Below, in pieces: positions 9,301 to 16,022 of a stretch of 64,000 nucleotides of DNA. A program made the position numbers and the translations under genes. Source of the stretch: Flammeovirga sp. OC4 (lineage in GTDB: Bacteria > Bacteroidota > Bacteroidia > Cytophagales > Flammeovirgaceae); assembly GCF_000812565.1 (NCBI RefSeq), contig NZ_JTAM01000001.1, positions 186,001 to 250,000 on the forward strand, read 5' to 3'. The notes beneath the pieces were generated by a model. That model ran no database searches. It was given only the letters and a program-made list of their open reading frames with translations, and was not told the origin of the DNA. Every line of letters starts with the position of its first letter. Position 1 is the stretch's first letter.

Positions 9301-10377
9301 AGTTCCAATCCATAAATTATTATTTTGGCTTAAACCAAATGATTTCACTGAGTTATTAGATAGGTTTAAGGCTGTATTGGAAGTGGAGATATGGTGAAAC
9401 TGTTCCCCTCTTGCATTATATTTATTTAATCCTCCACCATGTGTTCCCACCCACAACATTCCTGTATGATCTTTACAAATAGATCGGACTGCATTTGCAC
9501 TTAAGCTATGGCTCTGATTTACTTGATGCTCGAATTTTTTCAAAACAATTACTTCACCTTGATCCAATTTCAACAGTTGTAAACCTTGGTTCGTCCCTGC
9601 CCAAAAAGTAGCATCTTCATTATCTAATAAAACTGTATAACCTTGATGATTCAATTGTTTGACATGACCATTTACATAAGTATATAGACCATTCAAAGTA
9701 GCGAGAATTACTATATTATTTTGAATAATAATATCATAGATTACTATTTCATCCTCTACTTTTAGAGCTGTAGAATGATTATTTTTCAACAGATAAAAAC
9801 CCTGAGTACTACCAATGAGGACATCGCCATTTTGATTTTTTTCAATACTATTCACCTCTAAACCTTCACCCAGCAAGATATTCGTAATGATAGCTTCCCC
9901 CGTTTTTTGATCATATATAACTTTATCCAATCCTTTTCTCGTTCCAACCCAAAGCGTATCATGGTCTACCAGTAATTCTTTGATATAATCACTACTCAAA
10001 ACACCTTCATTTTCTGAGCTTTTAGAGCTTATAACGGTTACTTTATACTGTTCTCTGTCAAAATAATTTAAACCTTGTCCAGTTGTTCCAATCCAAAGGT
10101 TTTGGAACCGATCCTCTGCTATTTTATAAATAAGGTTACTACTCAAACTCAATCCTCCATTAGGAGCAATACCGAAACGTTTAAATTTATAACCATCATA
10201 TTTATTGAGGCCATCATTCGTACCAATCCATATAAACCCTTTTTGGTCTTGGTGAATACATAAGGCATCATTTTGACTTAAACCACTATTGCTCGTTATT
10301 CTCTCAAAATAACCATTGGATTGTGCTGGGGTGAAAAAGGGAAGAAATGTAATAAAAAGAGTCAGTAAGTATTTCAT
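6322..10377 (-). CDS. Hybrid two-component system sensor/regulator (HTCS)
   Basis: This 1351-residue protein combines sensor kinase, receiver and DNA-binding domain in one chain. Order: signal peptide (1-19), two seven-bladed-type propellers made of W-[IV]-G-T repeats (about 25-650), a Y_Y_Y domain (about 690-772), one membrane helix (781-799), HisKA with His838 in NISHEFRTPLTLI, HATPase (N-box around Asn953-Asn957, DTGKGIP, SSGIGLSL), receiver domain (acceptor Asp1147 in SDIMMPVMDG, Lys1199) and an AraC-type helix-turn-helix (about 1245-1345). All catalytic residues are intact. In Bacteroidota such proteins bind an oligosaccharide in the periplasm and activate the adjacent glycan genes. Its direct downstream neighbours are the GH16 and sulfatase genes on the same strand, which makes them the likely targets. 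Confidence 0.95.
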   Translation of the reverse strand: MKYLLTLFITFLPFFTPAQSNGYFERITSNSGLSQNDALCIHQDQKGFIWIGTNDGLNKYDGYKFKRFGIAPNGGLSLSSNLIYKIAEDRFQNLWIGTTGQGLNYFDREQYKVTVISSKSSENEGVLSSDYIKELLVDHDTLWVGTRKGLDKVIYDQKTGEAIITNILLGEGLEVNSIEKNQNGDVLIGSTQGFYLLKNNHSTALKVEDEIVIYDIIIQNNIVILATLNGLYTYVNGHVKQLNHQGYTVLLDNEDATFWAGTNQGLQLLKLDQGEVIVLKKFEHQVNQSHSLSANAVRSICKDHTGMLWVGTHGGGLNKYNARGEQFHHISTSNTALNLSNNSVKSFGLSQNNNLWIGTRKGINIISVDDIDKDKSHFKHLAIDLAVAIQSCKIGNTQKMFVGTANGNGPFWVEFDKKNKKFNIEKFHAYKGAVFSVVQDENDVLWLGTYFDGLLRFNPHTHQLTKFNKKTKSQFPSNTVRSLLEDKDHNIWVGTDKGLVKIRKEEKYLNSPSFRVFQNDRNDKTSISHDYILTLFEDKDQQIWAGTFGGGLNKLENEAQGTFKRYTESEGLPNNTIKGILQDSESNLWVSTNKGLCKMNLSENLFSVYDVSDGLQAYEFQEQACLHLKDDRMLFGGINGLNSFYPLEITSNTIAPKVRITAFYLWNKEVMAGEEIEGRVLLQKEMNSTQHLVLNHNENSVSFEFSALHFLSPASNKYQYRLIGYQDDWQNEPASRRFVSYTNLPSGEYTFEVRGANNDGIWSTENAQVNFQIKPVFWKTYWAFFIYFIIIVLLVVITYRELKKRRQTKNKRLLDQLEREKEEEVHNMKLQFFTNISHEFRTPLTLISAPLDYLEEHEEHLTNHDRYNQYALMKKNSALLLKLVNQLLDFRKIEGNKYELEFEKKDIITFTQNIVDTFYTLANQKSIEFDVTLPTYSVAFLFSSDAIEKIIYNLLSNAFKFNKIGGQVKFSVNVIEDFCTIVVQDTGKGIPSENKHKLFDRFFNTKDKVSDSDHSSGIGLSLTKSLVEQHHGSIELDESYTNGAKFIVKIPMQEEYYLNDKIIKKTSQESTDSINIERKHLEITELKPSNQKDANAKPLVMIVEDSEDMRFFLKEGMMDCFQVIEAENGKEAISLLNTHTPSLIISDIMMPVMDGIEFAKELRSNKEYDHIPFIFLTAKTAEDSQIQGLKVGADDYICKPFSMSVLHQKVNNIIAYRSSLINSFQSPDIIHPKEIEMISSDKAFLDEVTSILDDNLMDSDFNVDTLVEKIGISRTGLYHKFKDLTGLSAGDYIRRYRLMCAHQYLEKTDWSIKEVMYRSGFNTTSYFAKCFKKQYGILPSEFREKFETHEE

Positions 10378-10515
10378 ACTAAAGCAAGGATCGTTTAAAA
10401 AGTAGCATTAAATTAATGATATTTTTAAATCCATAAGCTTGCCATCAAAACAGATTTAATCGTTATAAAATCTGTCACCTGTTTTTGATTATTTTATTAT
10501 CTAGTGAATCCATTT

Positions 10516-11808
10516 CTATTGAAGGAGCTCTTGAAATTTACTATTACGGATCACCTCTTTAAAATCATCAGTCGTCAGTATCGTTTTAATCGCTTTTTGT
10601 TTATCCTCTGCATTTTCATAAAAAGATCTGCAAATCAAGAAACCCATTGTATAGCCAAGATTACTCGGCCGATCTTTAATACCTCCTCCGTTATGCATCC
10701 ATTTTGATAGATCATGGCTGTAAAGGTCTGTTTTCAATTCACGTATCACAAAATCATAATTATTCTTATCAGCTAAATAATCAAGGTTTCTCTGCACTCC
10801 AGGACTTACTTTATGATTCTTAGTCAATAAAGACACTAAAAAATCACAAGATCCTTCTTCGATCAACTTCCCTAATAAGATTTCCTTTCCTTCGAAATCT
10901 GAATAAGACTGTTGAAAATGCATTAATTCATGTACCAAATCATACTTCATATTCTCAAATTCTGTAATTGTTCCCAATTGCCAATCGTTTAAATTCGTCA
11001 AAGGCATACTATCCGATTTTGCGAACATATCTACTCCTATATACAAACTTGATTCTGTTAGGGTACCAGAACCATTGATCAAATCAGGAACAATATAAGT
11101 TTTTGGGAAAACGGCTTTTGGATAAAGTGAAGAAAACTTTTTCATCATTTGGGTAGATTCTTCTGCTACTTGATGTAACATTTGGGGAGTAATATATTTC
11201 CTTAAATAACGGTAATAATCAGGATTCCTTTTAATCATTACATTGTACATATTATCCACATTTTCATAACGAATATGGTAATAGTCTTTTAGCGCATTTG
11301 AACCCTCACATATATAATTAGAAAGGTAAATTTTAGCATTTAATGTATCGTCGAGGGCTTTATCAAAGTAATTCCAAAAACGATCTACTGGAGCGGTGAC
11401 GATTTCAAAATTTTGAACCTCTGTATTTCGTTTTTCAATCTGTTTTAAAAGTTGATCTATTTCATTTCTGAGAGGACTATTTCTAGTACTTTCCTCTATG
11501 CCTGTCTTCTCTAGAATATATGGATTATTTAAACCGTATTGAATCGATTTCTTTATAGCAATAAGTGATGAATCTGCTAAATTAGCCTCTCCATATTGCC
11601 AAGCTGCATAGACAAAAAGCTCACTGGATTGATTTTGTATTCCTGCATTAAAGTATAAATTTGCTGCTTTTGCATTCGCTCCGACAGATCTTAACGAATC
11701 ACATTTCAATCCTACCTCACCAATATCAAGGAGTTTACAAGTTGGAGTAGTTTGGGATTGACAACTCATTAAAAAGAGTAATAAGAGAATTGAAAAATAA
11801 GACTTCAT
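10516..11808 (-). CDS. Putative zinc metallopeptidase lipoprotein (HExxH)
   Basis: The start chosen here gives a 430-residue lipoprotein: signal MKSYFSILLLLFLMSC with the lipidated Cys16. The longest frame begins 22 codons earlier and would bury this signal. Residues 290-297 read DLVHELMH, a zinc-binding HExxH (His293, Glu294, His297). Twenty residues further on, LIEEGSCDF supplies a glutamate (Glu317 or Glu318) in the position of the third zinc ligand of gluzincin-type peptidases, similar to DUF2268-type predicted proteases. The N-terminal 130 residues look like helical repeats. It is separated from the TonB receptor upstream by a terminator hairpin, so it is likely transcribed alone. Substrate is unknown. 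Confidence 0.65.
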   Translation of the reverse strand: MKSYFSILLLLFLMSCQSQTTPTCKLLDIGEVGLKCDSLRSVGANAKAANLYFNAGIQNQSSELFVYAAWQYGEANLADSSLIAIKKSIQYGLNNPYILEKTGIEESTRNSPLRNEIDQLLKQIEKRNTEVQNFEIVTAPVDRFWNYFDKALDDTLNAKIYLSNYICEGSNALKDYYHIRYENVDNMYNVMIKRNPDYYRYLRKYITPQMLHQVAEESTQMMKKFSSLYPKAVFPKTYIVPDLINGSGTLTESSLYIGVDMFAKSDSMPLTNLNDWQLGTITEFENMKYDLVHELMHFQQSYSDFEGKEILLGKLIEEGSCDFLVSLLTKNHKVSPGVQRNLDYLADKNNYDFVIRELKTDLYSHDLSKWMHNGGGIKDRPSNLGYTMGFLICRSFYENAEDKQKAIKTILTTDDFKEVIRNSKFQELLQ

Positions 11809-11852
11809 CACAAAAATATATGCTTTCAAAACTAATTTTAAGAAGAATTTAA

Positions 11853-11888
11853 GCAAAAAAAACCTCATCACCAATCGGCAATGAGGTT
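11853..11888 (-). terminator. Rho-independent terminator after the TonB-dependent receptor gene
   Basis: AACCTCAT (11861-11868) pairs with ATGAGGTT (11881-11888) across a 12-base loop. On the minus strand the stem is followed by eight T residues. It lies 20 bases past the receptor stop codon. Confidence 0.8.
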
Positions 11889-11907
11889 AACACAATAATC
11901 ACAATAT

Positions 11908-14451
11908 TTAAAAAGTGAAGCCTAGTTTAGTATAGAAATAAGCTCCATTGAATCCCATTTGAACAGCATCATGATAACCACCCGATTCGGTAGCTAAAGG
12001 ATCTTGTTTTGTAGGATAAACATTGAAAATGTTATTTCCACCTAAAGTCCAGTTCACTTTTGGACTAACAGCATAAGTAATAGCAATGTCAGTTGTCACC
12101 CTTGGGGCGTAATGATCAACTTCTCCATCCCAGTTCATCAACTCCACTTCAGAGTATCTGTTAAGACGGATCATTGATGATAATTTTTTATAGTTATGGC
12201 TTAATGAGAAATTGAATTTACTTCTTGGCGCGGATGCTAATAAGAACATCTGCTCTCTTTCTCCAAAATAAATATCTTCTTTCCCTTCTAACTTATCATT
12301 TGTATTGATCTCACCTAATTCCATATGGTTGAAATTACCCGCAACTGAAGCAGTAAAATTATGTAAGTCCATCTGATAAGTGTAAGCTAAGACAACATCA
12401 ATACCATAGGTTCTTGTATCTAAAGCATTGGTGAAGAACTGAGCTGCTCCTACATTCAAATCTTTCAAATCATCTCCAATATCTGGATCATCGTCAGTAA
12501 AGGCACCTGTCAATACAATTCTATCATCAATTGCTACATAGTAACCATCTACCGTTAAAGATAGCCCTTCAATTGGGTTTAATGTAAAACCTAAACTTGC
12601 GTTCAATGCTTTCTCTTGAGATAGTTCAGGAATACCTAACGCTTTCGCTAATTCACTGTCGTTTGGAGCAATTACTTTATCAATTGTCACTCCACCCTCT
12701 ACATCTGTAAACGTTGAACTATAATGCTTTTGAGCTAATGATGGTGCTCTAAAACCTGTACTTACTGAACCTCTCATCGCAAAGGCGGGAGAAAACTCAT
12801 ATCTCGTTGCAATTTTACCATTCAATGTTGAACCAAAATCACTGTAATTTTCATAACGGCCAGCAATAGCTACCATCCATTTTTCAGTAATATCAGTTTC
12901 AATATCCAAATAGAAAGCAACGTTTGTTCTGTGAGCATTTACTTCATTTTCAGGTCTAAAACCTGGGAAACCTTGAGATCCACCCGGTGCACCTTCTGGA
13001 GCTCCACCTGTTCCGCCTGGATATTGAGCATAAGAGTCATATTCACCTGCACCAATTCCGTAAGTATCAATTCTAAATTCAGAACCAAATGCGATGTTCA
13101 TTCCTTCTAAAACTCCATCATAGTATTTTGAAACATCTACACCTGTTACATTTTGAGATAAATAATGTTTACCTGCATAAAAACTTGTAGGTGACATCAT
13201 TCCCATTGATGCATTCACTGTATTGTTCAATGAATACTTGAATTCGTTGTGACCGAAAGTGTTGTTGAAATCAATTTTCCAGTCTTTATAACTTGTCTTT
13301 ACACCAGCACTGATTGAGAAGTCAGTAATGTCTGAAATAATATTTGGATCGAAACCGTCAGGGAAAATACCTGGAACATTTCTATCATCATCTGCTGTAC
13401 GTGTCCATGCATAAGATTCACCATGACGGTAGTTTGCACCACCAAAAGCATAGATTTCAGTATTTTCTGATAACGGTAAACCAGCATTAAAAAACGCTCC
13501 ACCACTTTGAGCCAAAGCATCACCAACATAGTTTCTAAATACCTCTTGGTTTTCTGGCACCCTGTTGGTTCTATCTCTGAACTGATATTGACCGGTAAGA
13601 TTCAAATATCCACCATCATTACCTAATTTAGTTCCATAGTTTACGTCCATATTTGCAGTCGCTCCATCACCTTCTGAAGTCACACCTGTTCCAATATTGA
13701 CATTTACACCTTCACTGTTTTTCTTTAATACGATATTAATCACACCAGCAATGGCATCTGAACCATATTGAGCCGAAGCACCATCTCTAAGAATCTCAAT
13801 TCTTTCGATTGCAGCCATAGGAATTGCATTCAAGTCAGTACCAGTATTACCTCTACCTCTTGTACCGTAAATATTGACTAATGAAGATTGATGTCTTCTT
13901 TTACCATTAATTAAAACTAATGTTTGGTCAGGACCTAAACCTCTCAAAGTCGCAGGGTCAACGTGATCCGCTCCATCCGCACCCGACTGACGGTTGGCAT
14001 TGAAGGAAGGTGCTACGTATTGTAATAACTGATTCATGTCCAATTGTCCTGTTGCAGCAGTTACTTCTTCCAAATTGATAACATCAATAGCCACCGGAGT
14101 TTCAGTAACCGTTCTGTTTTGGCTTCTTGAACCTACAATCTCAATGGCTTCTAATTCAGTAGCATCTTCTTTTAAGCTCACTTTCATGTTTTGGGTGGCT
14201 ACAACTTCTTGCTCTTGAAAGCCCATCAAACGAACTATTAAAGTAGCGTTTTCTTTCACTTCAATTTGAAACTGTCCTTCAAAATCAGCAGCTGTACCGT
14301 GTGAAGGATTTGATTTCTCATATATTACAGCTCCAGGCAACGGATCTCCATTTTGATCATTGATAATACCTGAGATTAGTGTAGTCTGAGCATTCAAGCT
14401 CGTGAAAGATATGAGTAGTAATAAAAATAAATTAGGTAAGATTTGTTTCAT
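11908..14451 (-). CDS. TonB-dependent outer membrane receptor
   Basis: The start used here begins at MKQILPNLFLLLL, giving 847 residues with a proper signal peptide (1-22); the longest frame has 22 extra codons with no export signal. After the signal comes a carboxypeptidase-regulatory-like domain (about 23-108), a plug domain (about 115-235, with LRGLGPDQTLVLINGKRR and IERIEILRDGASAQYGSDAI) and a 22-strand-type beta-barrel ending in an aromatic residue (LGFTF). Such receptors import siderophores, vitamins or oligosaccharides with energy from TonB. No SusD partner is adjacent and the SusC signature is not evident, so it is not a canonical SusC. The substrate is unknown. An 18-bp perfect inverted repeat lies about 150 bases upstream. 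Confidence 0.9.
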   Translation of the reverse strand: MKQILPNLFLLLLISFTSLNAQTTLISGIINDQNGDPLPGAVIYEKSNPSHGTAADFEGQFQIEVKENATLIVRLMGFQEQEVVATQNMKVSLKEDATELEAIEIVGSRSQNRTVTETPVAIDVINLEEVTAATGQLDMNQLLQYVAPSFNANRQSGADGADHVDPATLRGLGPDQTLVLINGKRRHQSSLVNIYGTRGRGNTGTDLNAIPMAAIERIEILRDGASAQYGSDAIAGVINIVLKKNSEGVNVNIGTGVTSEGDGATANMDVNYGTKLGNDGGYLNLTGQYQFRDRTNRVPENQEVFRNYVGDALAQSGGAFFNAGLPLSENTEIYAFGGANYRHGESYAWTRTADDDRNVPGIFPDGFDPNIISDITDFSISAGVKTSYKDWKIDFNNTFGHNEFKYSLNNTVNASMGMMSPTSFYAGKHYLSQNVTGVDVSKYYDGVLEGMNIAFGSEFRIDTYGIGAGEYDSYAQYPGGTGGAPEGAPGGSQGFPGFRPENEVNAHRTNVAFYLDIETDITEKWMVAIAGRYENYSDFGSTLNGKIATRYEFSPAFAMRGSVSTGFRAPSLAQKHYSSTFTDVEGGVTIDKVIAPNDSELAKALGIPELSQEKALNASLGFTLNPIEGLSLTVDGYYVAIDDRIVLTGAFTDDDPDIGDDLKDLNVGAAQFFTNALDTRTYGIDVVLAYTYQMDLHNFTASVAGNFNHMELGEINTNDKLEGKEDIYFGEREQMFLLASAPRSKFNFSLSHNYKKLSSMIRLNRYSEVELMNWDGEVDHYAPRVTTDIAITYAVSPKVNWTLGGNNIFNVYPTKQDPLATESGGYHDAVQMGFNGAYFYTKLGFTF

Positions 14452-14602
14452 GTAATTATTGTACTTTTCTTCTTTTCTCTGTTTGAGATGAATCAAAGTT
14501 GTAGGGATTAAGATCACAAAAACAAATCATGAACTTTGTTATGAGACGTATTAAATCTTATTAATAATATTCCCTTAATTGTTGGTTTTAGATAAAAGAG
14601 CA

Positions 14603-14648
14603 ATGTTCAAAATTTAACACCATTACTTATGTGTTAAATTTTGAACAT
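14603..14648. repeat. Perfect 18-bp inverted repeat (hairpin)
   Basis: ATGTTCAAAATTTAACAC (14603-14620) is perfectly complementary to 14631-14648 around a 10-base spacer. It lies between the stop of the flavoprotein gene and the start of the receptor gene, both minus strand. On that strand the stem is followed by a weak T-rich stretch (CTCTTTTATC), so it may terminate the flavoprotein transcript. The TGTTCA/TGAACA ends also make it a candidate operator for the receptor gene. Confidence 0.6.
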
Positions 14649-14706
14649 TTAGTTTATATTAAAATAGTACAGTAAAAGCACTTAATAATTGTACTATTCT
14701 AAGATT

Positions 14707-15918
14707 TTAAACACTTTTTGATGCAATAAATGACGTTGTCCATGCAGCTTGAAAATTAAACCCTCCTGTAATTCCATCAATATCCATGATTTCACCAGCA
14801 AAATGTAAGTTCTTTACTTTCTTGCTTTCCATTGTTTTCACATCAATATCTGAAAGGCTAATTCCTCCACAAGTCACAAACTCCTCTTTAAACTTCGTCT
14901 GCCCCACCACATCATATTGGTCAGAAAGTAAGAAATTGATCAGCTTATTCAGTTCTTTTTTACTAAGATCTAACCAAAGTTTGGTCTCAGGTATTTCAAT
15001 TCTTTTCAGACAATAATCCCATAACCTTTGTGGGAGTTGGAAAGGGTTCTTATTTTTTATCTGTTTTTTCTTTAATGCCTCCTTTTGCTCATAGACGTAC
15101 TGTCTTAATTCCTCTTCCGTATAATTATTTAGCCATGAAACCAGAATTGAAAATTGATAATTTTTATCAGATAATACTCTAGCACCCCAAGCAGAAGTTC
15201 TTAATACAACTGGACCACTAATTCCCCAGTGTGTGATCAATAATGGCCCTTCTTCAACTAATTTTTTCTCACCAATCACTCTTATCTTAGCATTCGGAAC
15301 AGATAACCCCATTAAAGCAGTGAGTGGTTTATGATTGATCTTAAAGGTAAATAATGAAGGTACTGGACTTTCAATTTTATGACCTAATGATTTTAACCAA
15401 TTAAAACCTTCTATTTTAGGTTGTCCTCCTGTACAAACGATCACTTTATGAAAAACCTCTTGTTTTCCTTCAATCTCTAAACCAATAGTCTCCTCCTCTA
15501 ATGCTGTAAGACTTTGCACCGTAGTGCTGTACCTTAATTGTATCCCTAATCTTCTCACCTCATTCATCAAACAATCAATGATAGTCTGAGAATCGTCCGT
15601 ATCAGGAAACATTCTTCCATCCTCTTCCGCCTTAATTTTCACTCCTCTTTCTTCAAACCATTTTACGGTATCTTGACTATTAAAATGGCCAAATGCTTTT
15701 TTAAGGAATTTCTCTCCTCTAGGGTAATGCTTTGATAAGGGAACGGGCTGATAGATCACATTCGTGACATTACACCTTCCACCACCGGATATTTTTACTT
15801 TTCCTAATACCTTACTTGTTTTCTCAATGATATGTACTTCAGCTTCTGGATTATTTTCCGCTGAATGTATGGCTGCAAAAAAACCTGCAGCTCCTCCTCC
15901 TATAACTCCTATTTTCAT
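14707..15918 (-). CDS. NAD(P)/FAD-dependent oxidoreductase (HI0933/BaiN/YhiN-like)
   Basis: This 403-residue flavoprotein begins with the dinucleotide-binding motif IGVIGGGAAGFFAAI (residues 3-17) and continues with KVKISGGGRCNVTN (about 39-52), the hallmark of the HI0933 family. A second FAD-contacting motif near the C-terminus, FAGEIMDIDGITGGFNFQAA, is also typical. Length and both ends match the family, so the gene is complete. The family is conserved in bacteria, but its physiological reaction is mostly unknown; BaiN acts on bile acid intermediates in gut clostridia, which is not transferable here. It has no signal peptide and is expected to be cytoplasmic. Downstream is the 18-bp inverted repeat; upstream is the terminator of the YfhO gene. 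Confidence 0.88.
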   Translation of the reverse strand: MKIGVIGGGAAGFFAAIHSAENNPEAEVHIIEKTSKVLGKVKISGGGRCNVTNVIYQPVPLSKHYPRGEKFLKKAFGHFNSQDTVKWFEERGVKIKAEEDGRMFPDTDDSQTIIDCLMNEVRRLGIQLRYSTTVQSLTALEEETIGLEIEGKQEVFHKVIVCTGGQPKIEGFNWLKSLGHKIESPVPSLFTFKINHKPLTALMGLSVPNAKIRVIGEKKLVEEGPLLITHWGISGPVVLRTSAWGARVLSDKNYQFSILVSWLNNYTEEELRQYVYEQKEALKKKQIKNKNPFQLPQRLWDYCLKRIEIPETKLWLDLSKKELNKLINFLLSDQYDVVGQTKFKEEFVTCGGISLSDIDVKTMESKKVKNLHFAGEIMDIDGITGGFNFQAAWTTSFIASKSV

Positions 15919-15960
15919 TTTTCTCTATTTTGAGCAAAGGTAACTAATTCGATCAACTAC

Positions 15961-15990
15961 AAAAAAAGCGAAGCCGGTTATGACTTCGCT
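15961..15990 (-). terminator. Rho-independent terminator after the YfhO gene
   Basis: AGCGAAG (15967-15973) pairs with CTTCGCT (15984-15990). On the minus strand the stem runs into a tract of seven T residues. It is about 30 bases past the YfhO stop codon. Confidence 0.8.
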
Positions 15991-16022
15991 CTTTAATTTG
16001 TTTATCTCTATTTAGAGTAAAC

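Noticed and set aside
10504-10707. Plus-strand reading frame of 67 codons
   Set aside because: It lies wholly against the HExxH lipoprotein gene and has no signal, domain or homology feature. Many similar antisense frames in the window were dropped for the same reason.
11908-14451. Receptor as SusC of a polysaccharide utilisation locus
   Set aside because: No SusD-like gene is adjacent, and the SusC-specific features are not evident.
14603-14648. Inverted repeat as insertion-sequence ends or a MITE
   Set aside because: The arms enclose only 10 bases, there is no target-site duplication visible and no transposase remnant nearby.
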